The position numbers were made by a program, and so were the translations under genes. The notes below the pieces were generated by a model. It was not told the DNA's origin, made no database searches, and saw only the letters and a program-made list of their open reading frames with translations. A stretch of 14,372 nucleotides of DNA from Methanobacterium sp. (GTDB lineage Archaea > Methanobacteriota > Methanobacteria > Methanobacteriales > Methanobacteriaceae), in the NCBI GenBank assembly GCA_015661405.1, contig JACWMK010000055.1, forward strand, positions 1 through 14,372. Direction: 5' to 3'. This document shows, piece by piece, positions 1 through 7,042 of the stretch. The stretch's first letter is position 1; every line of letters starts with the position of its first letter.

Positions 1-534
1 TTATATATTGCAATCTATATCCCTATTTTTGTTGAATTCAGATATTTCTTTATAGTATATTTCTTGTTAATCTTAATGGGTGGTTATCTACTCCAGCAAC
101 TTTTTAACCATCAATTTTTCACCAGGACTATGAAATACGCTTTATTAAGCTTATTCATAATTTCCTTATTATTTATACCTGCAACATCTTTAATTCAAGA
201 TATTAACAGTGGAGAAGGTGTTTATGAACTGGCTAATACTATAAACAGTCAATATAATATTCATGGAAACATAGCGTCGAATGATGGATATATGGCATCT
301 ATGTTCTTAACTTACCTCTGGAAATCTCATTATTATGGTACTGCTACAACTTTGAATAATTGGAGTTCTATGAATGATTCTCAATTAGAAAATAATTTAA
401 CAGCATATAATATAGATTATTATCTAGTTTGGGGAGATTCAAATAATAATTCACTTGTATTATCTAAATATAAAGAAATAACGGGAGGTAAAATCAACGG
501 TCTCAAAATTTATTCTATAAAAGAAAAACAGTAG
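1..534 (+). CDS. C-terminal part of a multi-membrane glycosyltransferase-like protein (partial)
   Basis: The reading frame is open from base 1, so the 5' part lies outside the window. The visible 177 residues start in two hydrophobic segments separated by a short loop; the first carries FVEFRYFF, resembling the 'xxRYxxP' entry to a late membrane helix in GT-C fold (GT39/PMT-like) lipid-linked sugar transferases. A further helix (ALLSLFIISLLFIPATS) is followed by a soluble tail of about 110 residues rich in Asn, Tyr and Ser, with a DxxY-type end, as usual for the extracytoplasmic tail of such enzymes. Likely role: transfer of a sugar from a lipid carrier outside the cytoplasmic membrane. It is convergent with the FAD oxidoreductase, and a T7 tract follows at 632-638. 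The catalytic N-terminal loop is not visible, so the family call is inference; another polytopic membrane protein is possible. Confidence 0.6.
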   Translation, partial: LYIAIYIPIFVEFRYFFIVYFLLILMGGYLLQQLFNHQFFTRTMKYALLSLFIISLLFIPATSLIQDINSGEGVYELANTINSQYNIHGNIASNDGYMASMFLTYLWKSHYYGTATTLNNWSSMNDSQLENNLTAYNIDYYLVWGDSNNNSLVLSKYKEITGGKINGLKIYSIKEKQ

Positions 535-631
535 ATATGAAATAATATCATAAGGAATTTAATTGACGCTAAAAGCCTCTAAAAATCATTTTAATCACTT
601 TTTATGTTAAATATTTCAAAAATTTGAATAA

Positions 632-638
632 TTTTTTT
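632..638 (+). terminator. T-tract terminator after the membrane protein gene
   Basis: A run of seven T about 100 bases after the stop codon at 534, in the gap between two convergent genes. Archaeal RNA polymerase terminates at T tracts without needing a hairpin. Inferred from sequence only. Confidence 0.35.
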
Positions 639-667
639 CATCTAAATTATATCTATTACATTATGTT

Positions 668-2233
668 TTATCCTTCATGATAATCTTCTTCAGCATTAAC
701 CAGCCAAATATTATCCTTAACAGTTACATTATTGATTATATTCTCCACCGCCTGCATAGCACTAAGCATGGAGTGATCCATATTATTATAGCGGTGCATA
801 CCATTTCTTCCAATTAAAAATAGATTTTCAAATTTATCAACAAAATTCCTTATAATATCAAATCGATCATAGGTCCCAAAGTAAGCGGGATAAGTTTTCG
901 GCATTCTAACCATGAAACCATCTAATACATCATTTTCATCAATCATATCCATCCGTGAGAGTTCTTGGATTGCATAATTTATGAAATCCGTATCATTCAT
1001 AGTCCAGTACTCATCTCCTTCATTTACGAAGTATTCAAGTCCTAGTAGAATATTTTCATCATTTTCAACTAGATAGGGACTCCAATTATTGAATATCTGA
1101 ATTCTGCCAAGTTTAACATCTCTTTCTTGTACATAAATCCAGTTATCTGGAATTAAATCATTAAAGGTTTTGATTTTAGACTCATTTTTAATCTTCAATT
1201 TTTTCAAAAGCAAGCCAACAGTCATAAAATCACGATAAACCAATCCTTCTGCCACTTCTCTAACTTTAGGTGATATATCATCTTTAAAAGATTCTATTAA
1301 ATCTTTCACAGGCATAGTTGAAATGAAATAATCAGCATTATAAGTCTTTAACTCTCCTGTTTTTTCATTTCTGACTTTAACTCCAATTATTTCATTATCT
1401 TTACTTAATAATTCTATTACACGGTTTTCTCTGTGTATTTCACCATTATTTTCTTCTATTAATCTTGCAACTTCTTCCCACATTTGACCTGGACCGTATT
1501 TAGGGTACATGAATTGTCCTATTAAACTTGTTTCCACATTTTTTTGGTTGATATTAGAATTTCTTATTATAACATTTTTTAATCCATGTTTTACAGCTTG
1601 AGTTATAGAGAGTCCTTTGATTCTTTGGGAGCCCCAATCAGACTTTATTTGCTGACAGGGTACTCCCCACACTTTTTCCGTGTAATCTTTGAAGAATGTC
1701 TGATATAATTCTTCACCGAATCTGTTTATAAAGAAATCTTCCAATGTTTTCTCATCTTTTATAGGTTTAATAGTTGTTTTAAGATAACTTAACCCGATTT
1801 TAATGGTTCTTTTAGCCCCTAGATTGGAGAATAAGTTAATATTTAATGTTAAGGGGTAATCGAAGAATTTACGCAGATAAAAGATTCGAGAGATTCGTTT
1901 GCGTTTAAGCATCATTTTATCTGTTTCTTCAGGATTTAGTGTAATATTTTGTAATCGTGTTTCATTTTTTAATTTATATTCATCAATTACGGTTATTTCT
2001 TGTAATGGTAGGATATTTAACCACCATTGCATGATTTTTTCTGATTTACTGAAGAATCTATGTCCTCCAATGTCTATACGGTTTCCTTTATAGTTAACTG
2101 TTTTAGATATGCCACCTATATCTTTGGTTGCTTCGAATATAATAGGTTTTATATCGGTTTTATATAATAATTCATATGCTGCGGTTAAACCGGCTGGACC
2201 AGCACCTATGAGAATTGCTTGCTTCTGTGTCAT
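668..2233 (-). CDS. FAD-dependent oxidoreductase, UDP-galactopyranose mutase / protoporphyrinogen oxidase-like
   Basis: A 521-residue protein. The N-terminus has a Rossmann dinucleotide fold, GAGPAG at residues 10-15, with the ribose-binding acidic residue E34, followed by GGIS (40-43) and IDIGGHRFF (53-61), which is the flavin GGH motif of the amine oxidase / UDP-galactopyranose mutase superfamily. A second FAD contact region, LFLIGRNGMHRYNNMDHS, begins near residue 471. It is cytosolic with no membrane segment. The gene lies 61 bases downstream of the GtrA gene on the same strand and next to a GT39-like gene, so a role in preparing or modifying a lipid-linked sugar or isoprenoid is plausible, but the substrate cannot be read from sequence. 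The start is ATG at 2233, preceded by AGGATGA. Family-level confidence is high, substrate unknown. Confidence 0.85.
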   Translation of the reverse strand: MTQKQAILIGAGPAGLTAAYELLYKTDIKPIIFEATKDIGGISKTVNYKGNRIDIGGHRFFSKSEKIMQWWLNILPLQEITVIDEYKLKNETRLQNITLNPEETDKMMLKRKRISRIFYLRKFFDYPLTLNINLFSNLGAKRTIKIGLSYLKTTIKPIKDEKTLEDFFINRFGEELYQTFFKDYTEKVWGVPCQQIKSDWGSQRIKGLSITQAVKHGLKNVIIRNSNINQKNVETSLIGQFMYPKYGPGQMWEEVARLIEENNGEIHRENRVIELLSKDNEIIGVKVRNEKTGELKTYNADYFISTMPVKDLIESFKDDISPKVREVAEGLVYRDFMTVGLLLKKLKIKNESKIKTFNDLIPDNWIYVQERDVKLGRIQIFNNWSPYLVENDENILLGLEYFVNEGDEYWTMNDTDFINYAIQELSRMDMIDENDVLDGFMVRMPKTYPAYFGTYDRFDIIRNFVDKFENLFLIGRNGMHRYNNMDHSMLSAMQAVENIINNVTVKDNIWLVNAEEDYHEG

Positions 2234-2294
2234 TTCATCCTGCTCTTAGCTTTAAAGTTTATCTATAAATTTATTTATTGAATTCCATTTTGTG

Positions 2295-2732
2295 CTAGTT
2301 ATATAGTGTATATTTTCTTGCTACGAAGTTCCAGAGTAGAATTATTGCTGCAGCGAAGATTTTTGATGTTAAATAGTATACATTTAATTCTGCGGTGAAG
2401 AACCATATGAATAATTCATTTAATCCTAAACCGATAATTCCTATTATAGTGAATATTACTAATTCTAAGTTTAGGTTATTTAAGCTGTGTTTGTTGAATA
2501 CCCACTGAGTGCTTAACAGATAGTTTGCTATTAACCCTAAAGTGAATGATATGGCTGCGGATATTAGATAGTAATATCCTAAATAATTAGTTAAAATGTA
2601 TAAGAATCCAATATCTATTAGGAATGCGAATCCACCGACGAAAATATAACGGAAGAATTGTATTGATGTTTTATCTGTTTGATGTTTGAGTAAACTTTGT
2701 AGGTAAGTTTTTAATGATAATTTTATAGTCAC
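2295..2732 (-). CDS. GtrA-family membrane protein
   Basis: A 145-residue protein with four hydrophobic helices, roughly at residues 27-50, 55-75, 88-112 and 118-140. The first helix region, FFRYIFVGGFAFLIDIGFL, is the hallmark of the GtrA (PF04138-type) family; ANYLLSTQWVF after helix two and a terminal WNFVARKYTLY also match. GtrA proteins are thought to help move lipid-linked (polyprenyl phosphate) sugars across the membrane or to anchor glycosyltransferases. It is the first gene of a probable two-gene minus-strand unit with the FAD oxidoreductase. The start used is GTG at 2732, with TTAGGATGG upstream; an ATG at 2742 is out of frame. The family call is firm, the exact start less so. Confidence 0.85.
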   Translation of the reverse strand: MTIKLSLKTYLQSLLKHQTDKTSIQFFRYIFVGGFAFLIDIGFLYILTNYLGYYYLISAAISFTLGLIANYLLSTQWVFNKHSLNNLNLELVIFTIIGIIGLGLNELFIWFFTAELNVYYLTSKIFAAAIILLWNFVARKYTLYN

Positions 2733-3378
2733 GCGTCGCCATCCTAACCGGAAAAATGATTTATTTGCATAGATTTTTTTTTAGATAAAAAAAATAAAAT
2801 TCATTTTTTGTATTAATTTATATTAATTATCTATAAAATAGTGTTTGATTTTAAATTAACGGGATGTTACTAACTTATTATTTTATTAACTTAAGAATAT
2901 GCGAATTTTATATTAATTAATTGTATGATATAAGGAACATTAACATGAATAGGTATCCTTCACTTAAACTGTAAGTTTATCAAAATGTGAAACTTCATCG
3001 GCACCACATAAAATGGATGTATAAATAAATAGGAAAGCTAACCCGTAAATCACACCATTATAATAAAAATTGTTTCTGGTGGGATATTATTAAATTTTAA
3101 TATCATGAAAACCTCATTATCGGTAATAATAAATCCATATTAATACTAGTGGCTATTATATTATCTTATGCTATTTAAAAATTTGATAAGAGAAGTTTAA
3201 TTAAAGATTTAAAGCTTTCAAAAAGAATTATATTATTATGAGTTAAATTTAAAAATTATTTTTACTACAATTATAATATTCAAAAAAAATTAAACTCAAT
3301 TAGTTATTAAAAAAAAACAGTAATTTTAGATTACAAATTTAATACTCTAAATTTTATTTAATTAAAAAAAAAATTATA
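2733..3378. other. Long AT-rich gap without a recognisable gene
   Basis: About 650 bases between the divergent GtrA gene and guaAb. Most is homopolymer-rich A/T. A less AT-rich island around 2990-3060 contains, on the minus strand, roughly 34 codons free of stops with protein-like complexity (including YGLAFLFIYTSILCGADEV), bounded by in-frame stops and lacking a start; it could be a decayed membrane gene or chance. A TGGATGTAT box at 3014-3022 resembles the elements at the arsenic promoters. GATATTA/TAATATC repeats near 3083-3104 could form a hairpin. I see no tRNA, rRNA or CRISPR structure. Promoters for both flanking genes must lie here, but I cannot place them with confidence. Confidence 0.5.
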
Positions 3379-3380
3379 TT

Positions 3381-3385
3381 GGTGA
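3381..3385 (+). promoter_or_regulatory. Ribosome binding site that fixes the guaAb start
   Basis: GGTGA lies 8 bases before the ATG at 3394. It overlaps the upstream in-frame TTG (3379) and GTG (3382) codons, which therefore cannot use it. The ATG at 3394 is the best start. Confidence 0.7.
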
Positions 3386-3393
3386 GAAAAGTT

Positions 3394-4320
3394 ATGTTGG
3401 ATCCATCTACTTTTATAAATGATTCTGTTTTGGAGCTTAAAAGTAAAATTGGTGATAAAATAGCAATTATTGCTTTAAGTGGGGGTGTTGATAGTTCAGT
3501 GGCTTCAGTGTTAAGTTCTCGTGCTATTGGTAATAATTTATTTGCGGTTTTTGTTGATCATGGTCTTTTACGTGAGGGTGAAGCGAATTATGTTGAGAAA
3601 GCATTTAAAGATCGGTTAAATCTTAGAATTGTTGATGCTAGTAGTGAATTTTTAAGCCGGTTAGAGGGCGTAGTGGATCCCGAGGATAAAAGGAAGATTA
3701 TTGGAGAAGTATTTATAAACGTTTTTGAGAGGATTGCTGAGGAGTTGGGTGCGGAGTGTTTAGTGCAGGGGACTATAGCTCCGGATTGGATTGAGAGTCA
3801 GGGAAAGATTAAATCTCATCATAATGTAGCATTACCGCATGGTTTAGTGTTGGAGATTGTAGAGCCGATACGGGAATTGTATAAGGATGAAGTTCGAATT
3901 TTAGGTTCGGAGTTGGGTTTACCGGAGGAGATTGTTAATAGGCAACCGTTCCCGGGTCCGGGTTTAGCTGTGCGGGTTATTGGTGCTTTAACCAAGGAGA
4001 AGATTGGTATTTGTCGTAAAGCGAATGCCATTGTGGAGGATGAGGTTAAGAGTGAAGGTTTGGATAAGGTTTTATGGCAGTATTTCGCGGTTTTAACTGA
4101 TAGTAAGGTTACTGGTGTTAAGGGTGATATAAGGGATTATGGTTATTTAGTGGTTTTGCGGATGGTGGAGTCAATGGATGCGATGACTGCTCATGTACCG
4201 GAGTTACCTTATGAGATGATTAAGAGGATTTCGCAGCGGATTACTGCAGAGGTCCCTGAGGTTACTCATGTGGCGCTATCAGTCAGTGATAAGCCCCCTA
4301 GTACTATTGAATTCGCATAA
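3394..4320 (+). CDS. guaAb: GMP synthase [glutamine-hydrolysing] subunit B (ATP pyrophosphatase)
   Basis: The synthetase half of the split archaeal GMP synthase. It adenylates XMP with ATP and amidates it to GMP, using ammonia passed from a separate glutamine amidotransferase subunit. From the ATG at 3394 it is 308 residues, the usual length. The PP-loop SGGVDSS is at residues 29-35, followed by a pyrophosphatase domain, the conserved PFPGPG at 185-190, and a C-terminal dimerisation domain ending KPPSTIEF. The amidotransferase subunit gene (guaAa) is not in the window, so the partners are encoded apart here. The gene is strongly GGT-biased for glycine (about 17 of 22 by hand count), giving a useful reference for housekeeping codon style. 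The gap downstream holds the ribosome binding site of the next gene, so read-through is possible. Confidence 0.95.
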   Translation: MLDPSTFINDSVLELKSKIGDKIAIIALSGGVDSSVASVLSSRAIGNNLFAVFVDHGLLREGEANYVEKAFKDRLNLRIVDASSEFLSRLEGVVDPEDKRKIIGEVFINVFERIAEELGAECLVQGTIAPDWIESQGKIKSHHNVALPHGLVLEIVEPIRELYKDEVRILGSELGLPEEIVNRQPFPGPGLAVRVIGALTKEKIGICRKANAIVEDEVKSEGLDKVLWQYFAVLTDSKVTGVKGDIRDYGYLVVLRMVESMDAMTAHVPELPYEMIKRISQRITAEVPEVTHVALSVSDKPPSTIEFA

Positions 4321-4403
4321 ATAATTAGTGAATTGTATTTTGAATAATTTTTTAAACATTTTCTTTTTAAGATATTTTAATCATGAGAGTGGAGGTTTAA
4401 AAA

Positions 4404-4709
4404 ATGGTGGTTAATTATAATATTTTAGATGATAAATCTTGTGCGGAGTTTGAAGCGGAAATTAAAGAAGTTTTAGAGGATTCTTTTAGACTTATTTATG
4501 CTACTGGTAATCGTGATAATACTGAATATACTTCTCTTAATCGTGTTGTCCAGAACTTGAAGGTCCGTATTGGTAAGGATATTTTGGTTGATTTCTATTT
4601 AAAATCGTATTTACCTTATTTTGAACTTTTATTGGAGGATCCTTTACCTGATAATGAAATACTCCTTGAAAAGTATAAGGATTTTAAAGAGTTGGAGAAA
4701 CGTTTTTAA
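4404..4709 (+). CDS. Small acidic protein of unknown function
   Basis: A 101-residue protein I do not recognise. It has a strong ribosome binding site, GGAGGT at 4391-4396, 7 bases before the ATG, and codon use (GGT, GAT, TTA) like guaAb, so it is very likely a real gene. There is no signal peptide or membrane helix; it is acidic and predicted mixed alpha/beta, with a repeated hydrophobic pattern in LVDFYLKSYLPYFELLLED. It sits 83 bases after guaAb and is followed by a T10 tract. It is the first of three short genes of unknown function in this interval. No function is proposed. Confidence 0.7.
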   Translation: MVVNYNILDDKSCAEFEAEIKEVLEDSFRLIYATGNRDNTEYTSLNRVVQNLKVRIGKDILVDFYLKSYLPYFELLLEDPLPDNEILLEKYKDFKELEKRF

Positions 4710-4731
4710 GGATTTACATTTTTTTATTTAA

Positions 4732-4741
4732 TTTTTTTTTT
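4732..4741 (+). terminator. T10 tract terminator
   Basis: Ten consecutive T begin 22 bases after the stop codon at 4709, a typical euryarchaeal termination signal. It lies directly before the translation signals of the next gene, so the next gene would need its own promoter or partial read-through. Confidence 0.45.
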
Positions 4742-4764
4742 AACAATGAGGATGGTGTTTAATT

Positions 4765-5091
4765 TTGACTTTTGAAGGTGAACATAAGGATATGGATGCT
4801 GAGGTACTGGGGAAGAAAATTAATCAGTTTAATAAGGAATTTTATAATGATTCTTCTGAATTATTGTCTATTGATTCGCCGGATATGCATCAGGCTAAAT
4901 CATTATTAAGGCTTGCGACTACTAAAATGGAGAAGTCCCATAAATCGTATGGTAAACTAGTTGATAGTGCTGGAAAGCTTCATAAGAATATTATGAAATC
5001 ATATGAGGGTAAAGAGGGGCTTGATTCTTGGATTAAATATTGGGACTCTGATAAAATATTTAAGCGCATGTCAAATATTAAGAAAAAATAA
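4765..5091 (+). CDS. Small charged helical protein of unknown function
   Basis: A 108-residue protein I do not recognise. It is Lys/Glu/Asp-rich with almost continuous predicted helix, and has no cysteines, membrane helix or signal peptide. The N-terminal part includes EVLGKKINQFNKEFYND, and the middle has heptad-like spacing (LLRLATTKMEKSHKSYGKLV), suggesting a helical bundle or coiled coil. The start is uncertain: a TTG at 4765 with GAGGATGGTG upstream, or an in-frame ATG at 4792 with GGTGA 10 bases before it. Codon use matches neighbouring genes, supporting a real gene. A T9 tract follows at 5108-5116. Confidence 0.65.
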   Translation: MTFEGEHKDMDAEVLGKKINQFNKEFYNDSSELLSIDSPDMHQAKSLLRLATTKMEKSHKSYGKLVDSAGKLHKNIMKSYEGKEGLDSWIKYWDSDKIFKRMSNIKKK

Positions 5092-5107
5092 AAATTATAA
5101 AAAATTA

Positions 5108-5116
5108 TTTTTTTTT
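5108..5116 (+). terminator. T9 tract terminator
   Basis: Nine T about 17 bases after the stop at 5091, the likely 3' end of the preceding transcript. Confidence 0.45.
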
Positions 5117-5135
5117 AAGAGGTTTATAGTTATAC

Positions 5136-5245
5136 GTGGGTTATTCAGTACCCCAAAAAAAGTCGCTTGTGATGATTCTGGTGAGATTACCGGAGTGCGT
5201 ATGGGTCATAATAAGCCATGGTGGAATGGTAAGGAGTTCAATTGA
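5136..5245 (+). pseudogene. Frame-disrupted small coding remnant
   Basis: After the A-run at 5155-5161 one frame reads KKVACDDSGEITGVRMGH then NKPWWNGKEFN and stops at 5245. It uses the local codon style (GAT, GGT, AAT) and has a strongly non-random composition (CDD, GH, WW, NGKEF). This frame has no start codon before it. The plausible start, GTG at 5136 (reading GYSVP), is in another frame and joins only if the ribosome or sequence shifts by -1 within CCCCAAAAAAAG. The simplest explanation is an indel in a homopolymer, either a true mutation or a sequencing error; the intact product would be about 35-36 residues. The A AAA AAG heptamer is also a classic -1 slippery site. I do not recognise the family. 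Confidence 0.4.
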
Positions 5246-5402
5246 ATTTTATTTTGATACAAAGGTATTACAAGCATGGTTAAGTTAAAAGAATTAAAAA
5301 ATAGGTTTAATTACTAATATGGTGTGCCAGTGAGGTTTATTTTTTTTAAGGATTTCAAAAAAATGTAATATAAAAGGGATGGAATAGTGGGGTTTTATTG
5401 TT

Positions 5403-5735
5403 ATGAAACGTAAGTGTAGAGAATGTGGTTTGAATAATGATGTGAAATTGGAGTATTGTGAAAAGTGCGGCACGAAGTTTGAAAAGAAAGTTAAAGGTGT
5501 GAGAAGAAAAGATGCTGCAGTGGTTGGAGATGATTTTGATGCTCAAGAGATATTGAATTATAAAAATGATGTTGAGTTGGCTGATTTACTTTATAAAGCT
5601 TATGTAACTCTTGGTATATCTAGGTTAGATAAAGTTGATGGTAGGTTTCTTGCTAGTCAAACAATTAAACTTGATACTATTATTGAACAGAATACTAAAA
5701 TTATTGAGTTATTAGAGAAAATAGTTGAAAAATGA
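5403..5735 (+). CDS. Zinc-ribbon protein with C-terminal coiled coil, function unknown
   Basis: A 110-residue protein. An N-terminal zinc ribbon has four cysteines in CxxC pairs: C5/C8 (CREC) and C19/C22 (CEKC). A basic linker (KKVKGVRRK) follows, then an acidic middle with a LADLLYKAYVTLGI helix, and a C-terminal segment of about 28 residues with hydrophobic heptads (IIEQNTKIIELLEKIVEK), likely a coiled coil for self-association. Such zinc-ribbon plus coiled-coil proteins are common in methanogens and mostly uncharacterised; nucleic-acid or protein binding is inference. Start is the ATG at 5403 with a G-rich upstream stretch (GTGGGG). A T8 tract follows the stop at once. Confidence 0.75.
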   Translation: MKRKCRECGLNNDVKLEYCEKCGTKFEKKVKGVRRKDAAVVGDDFDAQEILNYKNDVELADLLYKAYVTLGISRLDKVDGRFLASQTIKLDTIIEQNTKIIELLEKIVEK

Positions 5736-5737
5736 TA

Positions 5738-5745
5738 TTTTTTTT
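5738..5745 (+). terminator. T8 tract terminator after the zinc-ribbon gene
   Basis: Eight T starting two bases after the stop codon. The zinc-ribbon message probably ends here, so the MBL gene is likely a separate unit. Confidence 0.45.
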
Positions 5746-5885
5746 ATTATTAATTTAATATATTTCTCTTATTTTAATTAGAATAGTAATTAATATAAAT
5801 TATTAAAAGTTAAATTTTCATTTAATTATTTTCTTAAAAAAAATATTTTAACTTGAAGTATGTGATTTGGGGGTTGTAGAAAATT

Positions 5886-6518
5886 ATGAAAATTATTGAT
5901 GATGTTTATGCTTTGGATTCGACTAAAGGGAATTATGCTTATTTAATTTCTGGTGATGAGACTATTATGGTGGATAGTGGACGTCCGGGTCAGGGTAAAG
6001 GTATTTTAAGTGAGTTGGATTCTTTAGGTGTTAAACCGATGGATGTTAATGATATTTTATTAACGCATCATGATATTGATCATATTGGTAATGCTGCTAT
6101 GCTTCAGCAGGCGACTGGAGCAACTGTTTGGGCTTCTAAGGAGGATATACCTTATATTTATGGTGATGTTAGTCGTCCAGGTATTAAAAGATTTTTTTCA
6201 TTTATTATGAGGGCCAAGAAGCCTGAGAATATTAAGAGTTATGGTAGTGAAGGAGTTGATCATGTTGAGGTTATATCTTCTCCTGGTCATACCCCGGGTC
6301 ATGTGTGTCTTCTTTATAAGGATGTTCTTTTTGCAGGGGATTTAGTGAGAAGTAGTAAGGTAGAGTTGAGTACTCCACCGTCTTTTATGAATGTGGATGA
6401 TAATGCTGTAATGGAATCTATTAAAAAACTGGATAGTTATAGTTTTAATTGGGTTTGCCCGGCTCATGGTGAGCCTGTTAAGAGAGATGGTCTCTGGGAA
6501 CGGTTATTAGAAGATTGA
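5886..6518 (+). CDS. MBL-fold metallo-hydrolase
   Basis: A 210-residue protein with the complete metallo-beta-lactamase fold order: early strand pair with MVDSGRPGQG (28-37), metal motif THHDIDHIG (60-68), SPGHTPGH (132-139), FAGDLV (149-154) and CPAHGEPV (191-198). Predicted metal ligands are H61, D65, H66, H135, D152 and H194. The second His of the usual HxHxDH is Asp (D63), a variant seen in several MBL subfamilies. It resembles short stand-alone hydrolases (glyoxalase II-like or lactonase-like), but the substrate cannot be inferred. It is cytosolic, with GGGGTTG upstream of the ATG. It is convergent with the decayed SRPBCC gene, whose 3' end abuts its stop codon. Confidence 0.88.
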   Translation: MKIIDDVYALDSTKGNYAYLISGDETIMVDSGRPGQGKGILSELDSLGVKPMDVNDILLTHHDIDHIGNAAMLQQATGATVWASKEDIPYIYGDVSRPGIKRFFSFIMRAKKPENIKSYGSEGVDHVEVISSPGHTPGHVCLLYKDVLFAGDLVRSSKVELSTPPSFMNVDDNAVMESIKKLDSYSFNWVCPAHGEPVKRDGLWERLLED

Positions 6519-6519
6519 A

Positions 6520-6842
6520 TTCTAGAATATATTCAATTGTTTTATTATCTTGTGGTTTTAATGTCTATACGTGTATGTCTTTAATGCCTAGTGTTTTACC
6601 TATCCAGACTACTCTTTAGGTGGATTTATTTCATGAAAAGTGGATGTGATTGATTCGGGTCCTGATTTCCATTTGAAGCTGTTTCCGACGGTTAATTTTC
6701 CATCGAAAGTTACATTTTTTACTTTAGGATTCCATTTGGGCCAGTTATTAATATCGGTTAATAAATTCCAAATTGTTTCAGGTGCTACATTTATATCGAT
6801 TTAACTGCGGGCTATGACTGGAGCTTTCTCGTTAACTTTAAT
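6520..6842 (-). pseudogene. Decayed SRPBCC (START-like / polyketide cyclase-type) gene
   Basis: On the minus strand the translation gives IKVNEKAPVIARS, a TAA stop at 6801-6803, then INVAPETIWNLLTDINNWPK, WNPKVKNVTFDGKL, then SITSTFHEINPPKE. A one-base shift near 6610-6618 restores VVWIGKTLGIKDIHV, a TAG at 6565-6567 sits where Trp is expected, and the frame goes on with TLKPQDNKTIEY. This is the SRPBCC pattern of 'PxxxWxLLTDxxxWPxWNP' plus 'WxGKTLGIxxIHVW', a fold that binds hydrophobic ligands in a pocket. There are two in-frame stops, one frameshift, no start codon, and a tail lost at the MBL gene. It follows rubredoxin by about 35 bases. The several lesions make sequencing error an unlikely sole cause. 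Confidence 0.8.
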
Positions 6843-6864
6843 TGATAAACACCCCTTTACTAAT

Positions 6865-6872
6865 AAAAAAAA
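6865..6872 (-). terminator. T8 tract terminator after rubredoxin
   Basis: Eight A on the plus strand, so eight T on the minus strand, 5 bases after the rubredoxin stop. It separates rubredoxin from the decayed gene downstream. Confidence 0.45.
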
Positions 6873-6877
6873 TTTTT

Positions 6878-7042
6878 TTAATCTTCTATTTCTTCGAATA
6901 AGTCTTTTCGAACTCCGCATAATGGACATATCCAATCATCGGGGAGGTCTTCGAAGGCTGTTCCTGGTGGTACTCGGTTATCGGGGTCTCCTTCTTTGGG
7001 GTCGTATATGTATTGACATGAGGAGCATTGATATTTTTTCAT
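6878..7042 (-). CDS. Rubredoxin
   Basis: A 54-residue protein, the standard rubredoxin length. The iron is held by two CxxCxxY/G-type knuckles: C6-x2-C9 (QCSSCQYIYD) and C39-x2-C42 (CPLCGV). The conserved aromatic and loop residues are present: Y11/Y13, DPKEGDPDN (14-22), PPGTAFEDLPDDW (25-37). Rubredoxins are small one-electron carriers in the cytoplasm; in methanogens they serve oxygen and peroxide defence (rubrerythrin, F420H2 oxidase partners) and other redox enzymes. Start is ATG at 7042 with AAGGAG upstream. Codons are C/A-ending on its own strand, unlike the GGT-rich genes nearby. The gene lies downstream of the FMN dehydrogenase on the same strand after a 206-base gap and may be its own unit. 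It is easily missed because of its size. Confidence 0.95.
   Translation of the reverse strand: MKKYQCSSCQYIYDPKEGDPDNRVPPGTAFEDLPDDWICPLCGVRKDLFEEIED

Noticed and set aside
1899..2093. Plus-strand 64-codon frame
   Set aside because: It lies fully inside the FAD oxidoreductase gene on the other strand and has no protein-like motif.
2733..3378. tRNA, CRISPR array or insertion sequence in the long gap
   Set aside because: No T-loop sequence, no spaced direct repeats, and no terminal inverted repeats or transposase remnants were seen.
3819..4031. Minus-strand frame within guaAb
   Set aside because: Shadow of the PFPGPG region of guaAb, with no independent start signal.
5136..5245. Programmed -1 frameshifting as the main explanation
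   Set aside because: The slippery heptamer is present, but I see no stimulatory structure I can support, and a homopolymer indel is simpler; kept only as an alternative.
5355..5546. Minus-strand frame over the zinc-ribbon gene
   Set aside because: Antisense shadow; the plus-strand zinc ribbon with four cysteines is clearly the coding frame.
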